Shown here one piece after another: positions 1-8,739 of a stretch of DNA of 64,000 nucleotides. Position 1 is the first letter of the stretch; every line of letters starts with the position of its first letter. The stretch spans positions 2,294,001-2,358,000 of the forward strand of contig CAVZIJ010000003.1 of the NCBI GenBank assembly GCA_963775335.1. Direction: 5' to 3'. Both the position numbers and the translations under genes were made by a program. Below the pieces are notes generated by a model. The model made no database searches. It saw only the letters and a program-made list of their open reading frames with translations, and was not told the origin of the DNA. Source of the DNA: CAVQCX01 sp963775335. GTDB lineage: Bacteria; Pseudomonadota; Gammaproteobacteria; Chromatiales; Chromatiaceae.

Positions 1-698
1 CCGTTGATCGTGCATTCGACCTGGCGTGCCCCATTCAGCACCGCGGCCAGCGAGTTGGCCACAGCAAGCCCCAGGTCATTGTGACAGTGCACCGAGAAGA
101 CCGCTTGGTCGGAATTGGGGGTGCCCTCGATGACTCGACGCACCAGCTCCCCGAACTGCTGGGGCACGTTGTATCCCACGGTGTCCGGGATATTGATCGT
201 GGTCGCGCCGGCGCCGATCACGGCCTCGAAGATGCGGCAGAGAAACGCCGTGTCGGAGCGGCCCGCGTCCTCGGCCGAGAACTCCACGTCATCGGTGTAT
301 CGGCGCGCCCGGGTAACGGCTCCGACCGCCTGCTCGACGACCTGGTCGGGGCTCATCCGCAGCTTACGCTCCATGTGGATCGGGGAGGTCGCGATGAAGG
401 TGTGTATGCGGGGCCCGGCCGCGGAGGCGAGCGCCTCACCAGCCTGGTCGATGTCGCGATCGAGCGCCCGGGCCAGAGCGCAGACCCGGCAGTCCTTCAC
501 GGCCCGGGCCACCGCCTGCACGGCCTCGAAATCCCCGGGGCTCGCGATCGGGAAACCGGCCTCGATCACGTCCACGCCCATGCGCTCCAAGGCATGGGCA
601 ATGCGCGCCTTCTCGTCCCGGGTCATGGAGGCACCCGGGCTCTGCTCACCATCCCGCAGGGTGGTATCGAAAACGATCAGTCTGTCGGCATGACTCAT
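1..698 (-). CDS. leuA: 2-isopropylmalate synthase, C-terminal part beyond the window
   Basis: LeuA condenses acetyl-CoA with 2-oxoisovalerate, the first committed step of leucine synthesis. The ATG at 698 opens a protein beginning MSHADRLIVFDTTLRDGEQS; the DTTLRDGEQSPG segment is the metal- and substrate-binding signature of the DRE-TIM metallolyase family. About 232 codons are visible, all in the N-terminal TIM barrel. The rest, including the C-terminal leucine-sensing domain, lies to the left of base 1. It follows pssA on the same strand after about 70 bases and is the last visible gene of the ilv cluster. Homocitrate or citramalate synthase share the fold, but the context favours leuA. Confidence 0.95.
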   Translation of the reverse strand, partial: MSHADRLIVFDTTLRDGEQSPGASMTRDEKARIAHALERMGVDVIEAGFPIASPGDFEAVQAVARAVKDCRVCALARALDRDIDQAGEALASAAGPRIHTFIATSPIHMERKLRMSPDQVVEQAVGAVTRARRYTDDVEFSAEDAGRSDTAFLCRIFEAVIGAGATTINIPDTVGYNVPQQFGELVRRVIEGTPNSDQAVFSVHCHNDLGLAVANSLAAVLNGARQVECTIN

Positions 699-771
699 GG
701 CTCGGCTCCACGGCGCGGGTGCGGGGGCGGCGTGACCCCGGCACAAACGCGTCGCCCAGGACGGGCCTCGA

Positions 772-1542
772 TCACGACGGAGCACTCCCTTTACGACGCC
801 CCGCCCGACGTTTGCGACGCTGCACCAGCGTGAACCAGGGCCCGGAGACCGCATAGGCGACAAACAGGAGGAACAGCACGAGCGGCGGATGCACCAGCAC
901 GATGGCGAACACGAGCATCATGGCTACCAGCACGACGAACGGGACCTTCCCCCGCAGATCCAGCTCCTTGAAACTGTGAAACCGGAAGTTGCTGACCATC
1001 AGCAGGCCCGCGGCCGCCGTCAACACGGCGCTCACCACGCTCATGGCCGCGCCCTCGAGCGCATACTCATGACCCAGCCACACGGCACTGGCCAGGATGG
1101 CTGCGGCGGAGGGGCTGGGAAGGCCCTGAAAATAGCGTTTGTCCGCCGATCCGATCTGGGTATTAAAACGCGCCAGACGCAGCGCGGTTCCGGCGGTATA
1201 GACGAAAGCAGGAAGCCAACCGAACTTGCCCAGATGGGAGAGCGACCACAGATACATCACGAGAGACGGGGCCAGGCCAAAGGCGACCATGTCGGAAAGA
1301 CTGTCGTACTCGGCGCCGAAGGCGCTCTGGGTCTGGGTCAGCCGCGCGACCCGGCCGTCCAGGCCGTCCATCAGCATGGCCAGAAAAATGGCGATCGCCG
1401 CCGCTTGGTAGCGGCCCCCCATGGCCGCAAGGATCGCGTAGAAGCCACCGAACAGGCAGGCGGTGGTAAACAGATTGGGCAGCAGGTAGATGCCCCTGCG
1501 CCTGGATACCTTCGCCGGCAATTCCTGCATGACAGGTTCCAT
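772..1542 (-). CDS. pssA: CDP-diacylglycerol--serine O-phosphatidyltransferase
   Basis: PssA makes phosphatidylserine, the precursor of phosphatidylethanolamine, at the inner membrane. The CDP-alcohol phosphotransferase signature DGxxARx(8)Gx(3)Dx(3)D is visible as DGLDGRVARL followed by FGAEYDSLSD. Several hydrophobic segments follow, and the tail is basic (RRKRRAGRRKG). I start at ATG 1542 (MEPVMQELPAKV), giving 256 residues, because a GGAG lies just upstream; a TTG at 1563 would add seven residues. It lies between ilvC and leuA on the same strand. pssA in a branched-chain amino acid cluster is a known arrangement in gammaproteobacteria. Confidence 0.95.
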   Translation of the reverse strand: MEPVMQELPAKVSRRRGIYLLPNLFTTACLFGGFYAILAAMGGRYQAAAIAIFLAMLMDGLDGRVARLTQTQSAFGAEYDSLSDMVAFGLAPSLVMYLWSLSHLGKFGWLPAFVYTAGTALRLARFNTQIGSADKRYFQGLPSPSAAAILASAVWLGHEYALEGAAMSVVSAVLTAAAGLLMVSNFRFHSFKELDLRGKVPFVVLVAMMLVFAIVLVHPPLVLFLLFVAYAVSGPWFTLVQRRKRRAGRRKGSAPS

Positions 1543-1691
1543 CTCTCCGTCGCTAGGCGCCAAGTATAGCGGGCGGCCCTCAGTCGGAGCGCCGCCCGCG
1601 CAGTGCGTCTAAACAGATCATCCCCGATGCCCAGGGTCCCCGGACAGCGGCGCCGACCGAATCCGGGCCATCGGCCGAGGGGAGCCGCCCC

Positions 1692-2714
1692 TCAGTTACG
1701 GCTCTTGTCGACGATCTTGTTGGCCTTTATCCAGGGCATCATGTCGCGCAGGCGCTCGCCGACCACCTCGATCTGATGGGCCCGACCGATACGGCGCATT
1801 GCCTTGAGCTTGGCCGCCCCCGCCTGGTTCTCCAGGATGAACTCCTTGGCGAATTCCCCGGTCTGGATCTCGGTCAAGATACGGCGCATCTCGTCCTTGG
1901 TCTGGGCGTTGACGATGCGCGGACCGCGCGTGAAGTCCCCGTACTCGGCGGTGTTGGAGATGGAGTAGCGCATGTTCGCGATGCCGCCCTCGTACATCAG
2001 GTCGACGATCAGCTTGAGCTCGTGCAGACACTCGAAGTAGGCCATCTCAGGGGCATAGCCGGCCTCGACCAGGGTCTCGAATCCGGCCTGCACCAGAGCC
2101 GTGGCCCCACCGCAGAGCACCGCCTGCTCGCCGAAGAGATCAGTCTCGGTCTCCTCGCGGAAATTGGTCTCGATGATCCCGGCCCGCCCGCCACCATTCG
2201 CCGATGCGTAGGACAGGGCGGTCTCCTTCGCGGTACCGCTGGCGTCCTGGTAGACCGCGATCAGCGACGGCACGCCGCCACCCTGGGTATAGGTGGAGCG
2301 CACCAGGTGCCCCGGCCCCTTGGGAGCGATCATGATCACGTCCAGGTCCTCGCGCGGCACGATCTGCTCGAAATGGATGTTGAAGCCATGGGCGAAGGCG
2401 AGCGCAGCCCCCTTTTTCAGGTTGTTCTCGATCACCTCTCGGTAGAGGCGCGCCTGGTGCTCATCGGGGGCCAGCACCATGACTACGTCGGCCCCCTTCA
2501 CCGCCTCCTCTATGGGCTTGACCCGCACCCCGGCATGCTCGGCCTTGACCGCGGAGGCCGACCCCGGGCGCAGACCGACAGTCACATCCACGCCGGAATC
2601 CTTCAGATTGTTGGCGTGGGCATGACCCTGGGAGCCGTACCCCACGATGGTGACCTTCTTGCCCTGAATCAGCGAGAGATCGCAGTCTTTGTCGTAATAA
2701 ACGGTGATGGCCAT
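1692..2714 (-). CDS. ilvC: Ketol-acid reductoisomerase (NADP+)
   Basis: IlvC isomerises and reduces acetolactate or acetohydroxybutyrate in valine and isoleucine synthesis. It is the short class I form of 340 residues. The N-terminal Rossmann motif is GYGSQGHAHANNL near residue 26, and the C-terminal helical domain carries the acidic metal-binding residues in DLFGEQAVLCGG and FECLHELKLIVDLMYEGG. An AAGGA lies just before the ATG. It follows ilvN by about 100 bases in the same direction, so the three common enzymes of branched-chain synthesis except IlvD are together here. Confidence 0.98.
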   Translation of the reverse strand: MAITVYYDKDCDLSLIQGKKVTIVGYGSQGHAHANNLKDSGVDVTVGLRPGSASAVKAEHAGVRVKPIEEAVKGADVVMVLAPDEHQARLYREVIENNLKKGAALAFAHGFNIHFEQIVPREDLDVIMIAPKGPGHLVRSTYTQGGGVPSLIAVYQDASGTAKETALSYASANGGGRAGIIETNFREETETDLFGEQAVLCGGATALVQAGFETLVEAGYAPEMAYFECLHELKLIVDLMYEGGIANMRYSISNTAEYGDFTRGPRIVNAQTKDEMRRILTEIQTGEFAKEFILENQAGAAKLKAMRRIGRAHQIEVVGERLRDMMPWIKANKIVDKSRN

Positions 2715-2812
2715 GGATTGTCCTTATTAAGAAGTTGTTCAATGCGGGACGTTGTGCAGGGGGAGGACCGTGGCAGAACTGGCCTCCAACGCGATGGGAA
2801 GCCTACTCCGCT

Positions 2813-3304
2813 CTAAAGGGTCAGCCCCTTGGCCCCCCGGGCGATGCCGGACGGCCCCGAGCGGACCACTTCGACGATGTGGTCCCTGTGCACCGCACGG
2901 ATGAAGGCATCGAGCTTGTCGCCGTCACCGGTCATCTCGACGATGAAGCTGGTGTCGGTAACGTCGATCACCCGGCCCCGGAAGATGTCGACCAACCGCT
3001 GGATCTCGGCCCGGCCTTCTTTCTCGGCCCTGACCTTGATCAGCATCAGCTCGCGCTCGATGTGCGCACCCTCGGACAGATCGACCAGCTTCACCACGTC
3101 GATCAGCTTGTTCAGCTGCTTGGTGATCTGCTCGATCACCTCTTCGCTGCCGCGGGTCACGAGGGTCATGCGCGACAAGGTCGCATCCTCGGTCGGCGCG
3201 ACCGTGAGCGACTCGATGTTGTAGCCCCGGGCCGAGAACAGGCCCGCCACCCGCGATAGGGCGCCGGATTCGTTTTCCATCAGGATGGAGATGATGTGTC
3301 TCAT
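2813..3304 (-). CDS. ilvN: Acetolactate synthase small (regulatory) subunit
   Basis: This 163-residue protein has an N-terminal ACT domain (MRHIISILMENESGALSRVA) and the C-terminal domain typical of IlvH/IlvN. The family binds valine and activates and feedback-inhibits the large subunit. The length equals that of E. coli IlvH. It starts two bases after the ilvB stop, which fits coupled translation and balanced subunit supply. ilvH is an equally valid symbol. Confidence 0.97.
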   Translation of the reverse strand: MRHIISILMENESGALSRVAGLFSARGYNIESLTVAPTEDATLSRMTLVTRGSEEVIEQITKQLNKLIDVVKLVDLSEGAHIERELMLIKVRAEKEGRAEIQRLVDIFRGRVIDVTDTSFIVEMTGDGDKLDAFIRAVHRDHIVEVVRSGPSGIARGAKGLTL

Positions 3305-3306
3305 AG

Positions 3307-5037
3307 TCAGGCGAGCTCTCGTTCAGCGGACAGGTGGGGGGACAGGTGCATCTCGTGATGCCCCTTTCCCGCCTCGATCATCGGGTAGACGTTCTCCGAC
3401 GGATCCACGATGACATCGAGGAACACCAGACGGTCCTTCATGCCGAACGCCTCCTTCATCGCCCCCTCGAGGTCCCCCGGGCTCTGCACCTGCATGCCCA
3501 CGTGCCCGAAGCTCTCTGCCAATTTGACGAAATCCGGCAGCGCGTCCACGTAAGAATGGGCATAGCGGCTCTCGTAAAAGAACTCCTGCCACTGGCGCAC
3601 CATCCCCATGTAGCCGTTGTTCAGCAACAGCACCTTGATCGGCAGGCCGAAGTGCTTGCAGGTGGCGAGCTCCTGGATGCACATCAGGATGGAGGCCTCG
3701 CCGGAGATGCACGCCACCTCCGCCTCGGGATGGGCGAGCTTGACGCCCATGGCCGCCGGCAACCCGAAGCCCATGGTCCCCAGACCACCCGAGTTGATCC
3801 AGCGCCGGGGCTGGTCGAACTTGTAGTACTGGGCCGCCCACATCTGGTGCTGACCGACGTCGGAGGTGAGGAACAGGTCGCCGTGGGTGACCTTGTACAG
3901 GGTCTCCACCGCGAACTGGGGCTTGATCACCTTGTCGCTCTTCTCGTAGCGCAGGCACTGCACGCCGCGCCAGCTGTTGATCTGCTTCCACCACTTCTCG
4001 AGGGCAGCCTGCCGGGGCCGCTCCGGGTGCTCCTCGAGCACCTTGAGCATGTCCTTGAGCACGCTCTTGACCTGCCCGACGATGGGGATGTCGACCCGCA
4101 CGTTCTTGGAGATTGACGAAGGGTCCACGTCGATATGGACGATCCGGGCGTTGGGGCAGAAATGGGCGATCTTGCCGGTGACCCGGTCGTCGAAGCGCGC
4201 GCCGATGGCGAGCAGCACGTCAGTCTCGTGCATCGCCATGTTGGCCTCGTAGGTTCCGTGCATCCCGAGCATGCCGAGGGACTTGTCGTCGGTGCCGGGA
4301 AATGCCCCCAGCCCCATGAGGGTGCTGGTGATCGGGAAACCGGTCTCGGCCACCAGCGCCCGCAGCTCCTCGGAGCCGTTCCCGAGCACCACCCCGCCGC
4401 CGGTGTAGATCACCGGTCGCTCGGCCTGCAGCATCAGCTCCACCGCCTTCCTGATCTGCCCCAGGTGACCCTTGCTCACCGGGTTGTACGAGCGCATCTT
4501 GACCTTCTTGCTGTACTCGTACGGGATCTTGACGTTGGGGTCCGTCACGTCCTTGGGGATGTCGACCACCACGGGGCCGGGGCGGCCGGTGGTCGCGATG
4601 AAGAAGGCGCGATGGATGGTCTCGGCCAGGTCCCGCACGTCCTTCACCAGGAAGTTGTGCTTGACGCAGGGGCGCGTGATGCCGACCGTGTCGACCTCCT
4701 GGAAGGCGTCGCTGCCGATCACCGGCGTGGGCACCTGGCCGGTCAGCACGACCAGCGGGATGGAATCCATGTAAGCGGTCGCGATGCCGGTCACCGCATT
4801 GGTCGCCCCGGGACCGGAGGTGACCAGCGCGACCCCGGCCTTGCCGGTGGCACGGGCATAGCCATCGGCCGCGTGCGTGGCGCCCTGCTCATGGCGCACC
4901 AGGATGTGCTGTACCGCGTCCTGCCGAAACAGGGCGTCGTAGATATGCAGCACGGCCCCGCCGGGGTAACCGAACACATGCTCGACGCCCTCGTCCTTCA
5001 GCGCCTGAACGACGATCTCGGCACCACTGATCTCCAC
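3307..5037 (-). CDS. ilvB: Acetolactate synthase large (catalytic) subunit
   Basis: This is the thiamine-diphosphate enzyme that forms acetolactate from two pyruvates, or acetohydroxybutyrate from pyruvate and 2-oxobutyrate. The N-terminal domain has VFGYPGGAVLHIYDAL and the catalytic glutamate in RHEQGATHAADGYARATG. The C-terminal domain has the cofactor-binding stretch from TSDVGQHQMWAAQYY through GEASILMCIQELAT. I choose GTG 5037 (VEISGAEIVVQAL): a GGAGG sits eight bases upstream, the length becomes 576 residues like E. coli IlvI, and a candidate promoter lies outside it. A TTG at 5124 would overlap that promoter. Confidence 0.97.
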   Translation of the reverse strand: MEISGAEIVVQALKDEGVEHVFGYPGGAVLHIYDALFRQDAVQHILVRHEQGATHAADGYARATGKAGVALVTSGPGATNAVTGIATAYMDSIPLVVLTGQVPTPVIGSDAFQEVDTVGITRPCVKHNFLVKDVRDLAETIHRAFFIATTGRPGPVVVDIPKDVTDPNVKIPYEYSKKVKMRSYNPVSKGHLGQIRKAVELMLQAERPVIYTGGGVVLGNGSEELRALVAETGFPITSTLMGLGAFPGTDDKSLGMLGMHGTYEANMAMHETDVLLAIGARFDDRVTGKIAHFCPNARIVHIDVDPSSISKNVRVDIPIVGQVKSVLKDMLKVLEEHPERPRQAALEKWWKQINSWRGVQCLRYEKSDKVIKPQFAVETLYKVTHGDLFLTSDVGQHQMWAAQYYKFDQPRRWINSGGLGTMGFGLPAAMGVKLAHPEAEVACISGEASILMCIQELATCKHFGLPIKVLLLNNGYMGMVRQWQEFFYESRYAHSYVDALPDFVKLAESFGHVGMQVQSPGDLEGAMKEAFGMKDRLVFLDVIVDPSENVYPMIEAGKGHHEMHLSPHLSAERELA

Positions 5038-5122
5038 GATTGTGACCTCCGGAGGACCGCCGGACCGCCCACCGCTCGCGGTTGGAGCGGGAGCGCGGCC
5101 AGCAGGAAATAGCGAATTAGAC

Positions 5123-5151
5123 AAATTACTGATGTTGCGGTTTCAGGTCAA
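5123..5151 (-). promoter_or_regulatory. Candidate promoter of the ilvBNC-pssA-leuA cluster
   Basis: On the minus strand a TTGACC (5151-5146) is followed by a 17-base spacer and TAATTT (5128-5123). The -35 matches the sigma-70 consensus at five of six positions; the -10 match is weak. Transcription from here would leave an 80-base leader before the GTG of ilvB. Just upstream, GAAACC and GGTTTC segments could pair. I saw no leader peptide rich in Leu, Val or Ile codons. Confidence 0.4.
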
Positions 5152-5334
5152 GAAACCGGACCGCCAGCGCCGGGTTTCCGGCCGACAGCACACCCCGGTG
5201 GGAGCCATCCCAGCAGGGCCCCGCCTGCCCAGTACCCCGGCGCTCAGTCTGTGCTCGCCGTACTTGTGTTGCCCGCGGTCGCGCGCATAATGACCTTCAC
5301 CATGCCAATAAAGCGGTCAAGGAGTTTCCCGGAC

Positions 5335-5787
5335 ATGCGCAGACAGGTAACGATTTTGTGTCTGGTCGGGCTGACAGCGGTCGGGACCGTGGCTCAGGCA
5401 GCCATGTACCGCTGGGTCAACGAACAGGGCGTCACCGTCTACTCGCAGACTCCCCCGCCTTCGGGCCACGCGACTCGGATACCACCCCCGCCTCCGCCGC
5501 CGCAGGGGGCGCCGACCGCACCCAGCCTGCAGGAGCAGCTCAACCAAATCGACAAGCAGAACGCCGAGCGGCGTGAGCGCGAGGCCAAGGAGGCCAAGCT
5601 GCGCCAGCGCCAGGCAGTCATCGACGCCAACTGCGAGGCCGCGCGGCACAATCTGCAGGTCCTGCAGGGCCCGGCCCGCCGCAACTTCGCGGGCGAGGAC
5701 GGCACCTACCAGCACTTCACCGACGAGGAGCGCCAGCAGCGTATCCAGGAGGCCAAGGACCAGATCAAAGAGTTCTGCAGCGAGTAG
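5335..5787 (+). CDS. DUF4124 domain protein, exported
   Basis: The protein has 150 residues. A signal peptide (MRRQVTILCLVGLTAVGTVA, cut after AQA) is followed by the DUF4124 motif AMYRWVNEQGVTVYSQTPP at about residues 22-40. Then come a run of prolines and a charged, coiled-coil-like segment rich in Glu, Arg and Gln. ATG 5335 is chosen because AAGGAG stands ten bases upstream and a signal peptide follows directly. DUF4124 proteins are common periplasmic proteins of gammaproteobacteria, without a firm function. It points away from the ilv operon and is followed after eight bases by a MIF-like gene. Confidence 0.85.
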   Translation: MRRQVTILCLVGLTAVGTVAQAAMYRWVNEQGVTVYSQTPPPSGHATRIPPPPPPPQGAPTAPSLQEQLNQIDKQNAERREREAKEAKLRQRQAVIDANCEAARHNLQVLQGPARRNFAGEDGTYQHFTDEERQQRIQEAKDQIKEFCSE

Positions 5788-5794
5788 CGCCGAT

Positions 5795-6139
5795 ATGCCG
5801 ATGCTCAGTATCCGCACCAACGTCGAGGTGCCGGCTGAGCGCCGCGGCGCCCTGCTCGGCCAGGCCTCCCGCACCCTCGCCCAGGCGCTGGGCAAGCCCG
5901 AGCGCTACGTGATGGTCAGCTATGAGCACCTCCCCGCCATGCTGTTCGCCGGCGACGGCGGACCCCTGGCCTATCTGGAGGTCAAGAGCATCGGTCTGCC
6001 CCAGGGCTGCACGGGGGAGATCTCGGCGGCGCTGTGCCACCTGCTGAGTGATCAGCTCGGCGTCGCCCAGGACCGCATCTACATCGAGTTCTCCGACGCC
6101 GCCGCTCATCTCTGGGGCTGGGACGGGGCCACCTTCTGA
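5795..6139 (+). CDS. MIF / phenylpyruvate tautomerase-like protein
   Basis: This 114-residue protein begins MPMLSIRTNVEVPAERRGAL, matching macrophage migration inhibitory factor, in which Met removal exposes a catalytic Pro1. The C-terminal half (DRIYIEFSDAAAHLWGWDGATF) matches the family end, where an NxxxFA-like segment is normal. Bacterial members are tautomerases whose natural substrates are mostly unknown. It starts eight bases after the DUF4124 gene and is probably co-transcribed. The start is secure because only ATG 5795 places Pro at position 2. Confidence 0.88.
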   Translation: MPMLSIRTNVEVPAERRGALLGQASRTLAQALGKPERYVMVSYEHLPAMLFAGDGGPLAYLEVKSIGLPQGCTGEISAALCHLLSDQLGVAQDRIYIEFSDAAAHLWGWDGATF

Positions 6140-6233
6140 GGCCGGGGACGCGAGCCCTGCACGGCCCCCGATTTGTCCGCCATCGGCGCGGGCGCTAGAA
6201 TCCGCGGTCCCCCCGCCAAGCCTTCCGACCCCC

Positions 6234-8060
6234 ATGCGCACATCGAGCTTTCCCCTCAGCACCCTGAAAGAGACGCCGGCCGACGCCGAGATCGTCAGCC
6301 ACCGCCTGATGCTGCGCGCCGGGCTGATCCGCAAGCTGGCGGCCGGCCTCTATACCTGGCTGCCGCTCGGGCTACGGGTGCTGCGCAAGGTGGAGGCGAT
6401 CGTGCGCGAGGAGATGAACCGGGCCGGGGCGCTGGAGGTTCTGATGCCCGCGGTGCAGCCGGCCGAGCTCTGGCAGGAATCGGGGCGCTGGGACCAGTAC
6501 GGCCCCGAGCTGCTGCGCCTGAAGGACCGGCACCAGCGCGAGTTCTGCTTCGGGCCTACCCACGAGGAGATCATCACCGAGCTGGCCCGCTCGGAGCTTC
6601 GCAGCTACAAACAGCTGCCCGTCAACTACTACCAGATCCAGACCAAGTTCCGGGACGAGATCCGCCCACGCTTCGGCGTAATGCGCGCCCGCGAATTCCT
6701 GATGAAGGACGCCTACTCCTTCCACGCGGATGAGATCTCGCTGCAAGAGACCTACGAGCGCATGTACCAGGCCTACTCGCGCATCTTCGAGCGCTGCGGC
6801 CTCGACTTCCGAGCGGTGCGTGCGGACACCGGGTCCATCGGCGGGAACGCCTCCCACGAGTTCCACGTGCTCGCCGACTCCGGCGAGGACGCCATCGCCT
6901 TCTCCACCTCCGGCGACTTCGCCGCCAACGTCGAGCTGGCCGAAGCGCTGGCGCCCGCTGCCGGGCGGACGGCGCCGAGCGAGGCGCTGCGAGAAACCGA
7001 GACGCCCGGGCAGGAAAGCATTGAACAAGTAAGTAACTTTCTCGGCATACCGCCAGAAAAAATCGTAAGAACGATTATTTTCTCCGGCCCGAACGGACCC
7101 GTGGCGCTGCTCGTGCGGGGTGACCATAGACTGAACGAGGTCAAGGCGTCCAAATTGGCGAGCGTCGGGGCCCCTTTGATTTGGGCCACGGAAGCGGAAA
7201 TTGCGGATGCGATCTCCGGAGCACGTATGGCGTATGCGGAAGCTGACATCCGGCTCTTTGAGTCACAGACTGAGAAGCTCGTGCGCGAAGAAGGGCGCCG
7301 TGAGGCCAAGAGAGACGCGTACGAAAGGCTTGCTGGCTCGTTGGGCCCAGTGGGCTTGAAGATCCCCATCATCGCGGATCGGGCTGTGGTGGCCATGAGC
7401 GACTTTGTTTGCGGGGCGAACAAGGAAGGCAAACATCTCATGGGCGTCAACTGGGACCGCGACCTGCCGCTGCCGGAGGTCGCCGACATCCGCAACGTGG
7501 TGGAAGGCGACCCCAGTCCCGACGGGAAGGGGACCCTCACGATCGCCCGAGGCATCGAGGTCGGCCACATCTTCCAGCTCGGTCGCAAGTACAGCTCGGC
7601 CATGAACGCCGGCGTGCTCGACGAACAGGGCCGCACGGTGATCATGACCATGGGCTGCTACGGCATCGGGGTCTCCCGGGTCGTCGCGGCCGCCATCGAG
7701 CAGCACCACGACGAGCGGGGCATCTGCTGGCCCGCCCCCATCGCCCCGTTCCACGTCGCCCTGCTGCCCATGAAGATGGACCGGTCCCACCGGGTGCGCG
7801 AGGCCACCGAGCGCCTGTACGGAGACATGCACGCGGCCGGGATCGAGGTCCTGCTCGACAACCGCGATGTGCGCCCGGGCTTCATGTTCGCCGACATGGA
7901 GCTGGTGGGCATACCTCACCGGGTGGTGGTCGGAGAGAAGGGTCTCGACGAAGGCAAAGTGGAGTACCGCGGCCGCCGCGACAGCGAGAACCGCTTCGTC
8001 GACATCGACCTCATCGTTCCCATGATCCTCGGGTCGCTGAGCCGAGCCGGGGCACTCTGA
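6234..8060 (+). CDS. proS: Prolyl-tRNA synthetase, bacterial type with editing domain
   Basis: ProS charges tRNA-Pro. From ATG 6234 (MRTSSFPLSTLKETPADAEI) it is 608 residues, somewhat longer than E. coli ProS. Class II motifs are present: motif 2 (FRDEIRPRFGVMRAREFLMKDAYSFH) around residues 140-165 and motif 3 (GCYGIGVSRVVAAAIEQ) near residue 475. Between motifs 2 and 3 is the YbaK-like editing insert, and the anticodon-binding domain is at the C terminus. Part of the insert (about 7018-7440) has base and codon use unlike the flanks, for example AAA, AAT, ATT and GTA codons near 7021-7080. Confidence 0.97.
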   Translation: MRTSSFPLSTLKETPADAEIVSHRLMLRAGLIRKLAAGLYTWLPLGLRVLRKVEAIVREEMNRAGALEVLMPAVQPAELWQESGRWDQYGPELLRLKDRHQREFCFGPTHEEIITELARSELRSYKQLPVNYYQIQTKFRDEIRPRFGVMRAREFLMKDAYSFHADEISLQETYERMYQAYSRIFERCGLDFRAVRADTGSIGGNASHEFHVLADSGEDAIAFSTSGDFAANVELAEALAPAAGRTAPSEALRETETPGQESIEQVSNFLGIPPEKIVRTIIFSGPNGPVALLVRGDHRLNEVKASKLASVGAPLIWATEAEIADAISGARMAYAEADIRLFESQTEKLVREEGRREAKRDAYERLAGSLGPVGLKIPIIADRAVVAMSDFVCGANKEGKHLMGVNWDRDLPLPEVADIRNVVEGDPSPDGKGTLTIARGIEVGHIFQLGRKYSSAMNAGVLDEQGRTVIMTMGCYGIGVSRVVAAAIEQHHDERGICWPAPIAPFHVALLPMKMDRSHRVREATERLYGDMHAAGIEVLLDNRDVRPGFMFADMELVGIPHRVVVGEKGLDEGKVEYRGRRDSENRFVDIDLIVPMILGSLSRAGAL

Positions 8061-8145
8061 GCCCGATGCCCGGTCTCATCCTCGAATGCTGCCCTCGGCC
8101 CCGCCGCCGACCCGCAGGGCGCGCCCCCTACCCCAAGGCAACGCC

Positions 8146-8661
8146 ATGACCCGACAGTCCTCTTACACCCGCGAAGAGCTGCTCAAATGCGGCTACGGCG
8201 AGCTGTTCGGCCCCGGCAACGCCCAGCTGCCGGTGCCCAACATGCTGATGATGGACCGCATCACCCGGATCGCGGACACCGGGGGCGCCCACGGCAAGGG
8301 CGAGATCCTGGCCGAGCTCGACATCCATCCCGACCTCTGGTTTTTCGCCTGCCACTTCCCGGGTGACCCGGTGATGCCCGGCTGCCTGGGGCTCGACGCC
8401 ATGTGGCAGATCGTGGGGTTTTATCTCGCCTGGCTGGGCAACCCCGGCCGCGGCCGCGCCCTCGGTGTCGGCGAGGTCAAGTTCACCGGCCAGGTGCTGC
8501 CCAAGGCCAAGCAGGTTAGCTACCACGTCAACATCAAGCGGGTGATCGCCCGCAGGCTGGTGCTCGGCATCGCCGACGCCAGCATGGACGTGGACGGCCG
8601 CGAGATCTACACCGCGAAGGACCTGCGGGTAGGGCTGTTCACCTCGACCGAAGATTTCTGA
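8146..8661 (+). CDS. fabA: 3-hydroxydecanoyl-ACP dehydratase/isomerase
   Basis: FabA dehydrates 3-hydroxydecanoyl-ACP and isomerises the product, starting anaerobic unsaturated fatty acid synthesis. The protein is 171 residues, the family length. The active-site pair is at the expected positions: His70 in FACHFPGDPVMPGC and Asp84 in LGLDAMW. It begins at ATG 8146 about 85 bases after proS. Its usual partner fabB is not next to it: the following gene faces the other way, with a hairpin between. Confidence 0.97.
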   Translation: MTRQSSYTREELLKCGYGELFGPGNAQLPVPNMLMMDRITRIADTGGAHGKGEILAELDIHPDLWFFACHFPGDPVMPGCLGLDAMWQIVGFYLAWLGNPGRGRALGVGEVKFTGQVLPKAKQVSYHVNIKRVIARRLVLGIADASMDVDGREIYTAKDLRVGLFTSTEDF

Positions 8662-8704
8662 GCCGCTGGCTCCTGTGCACGCTCGCTGTCGGTGACGTAC
8701 ACCA

Positions 8705-8725
8705 GACCCGCGGTGGCCGCGGGTC
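8705..8725. terminator. Hairpin between convergent fabA and the Sel1/SPOR gene
   Basis: GACCCGCGG and CCGCGGGTC form a perfect nine-base stem with a TGG loop. A second small stem, GAGTC-C-GACTC, follows about ten bases later. Two genes end on either side, so a bidirectional terminator is likely, although no T-run follows. Confidence 0.5.
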
Positions 8726-8739
8726 CGGTTGAGTCCGAC

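Noticed and set aside
1776..2816. 346-residue open frame opposite ilvC
   Set aside because: Antisense shadow of a fully conserved ilvC; no ribosome site or motif.
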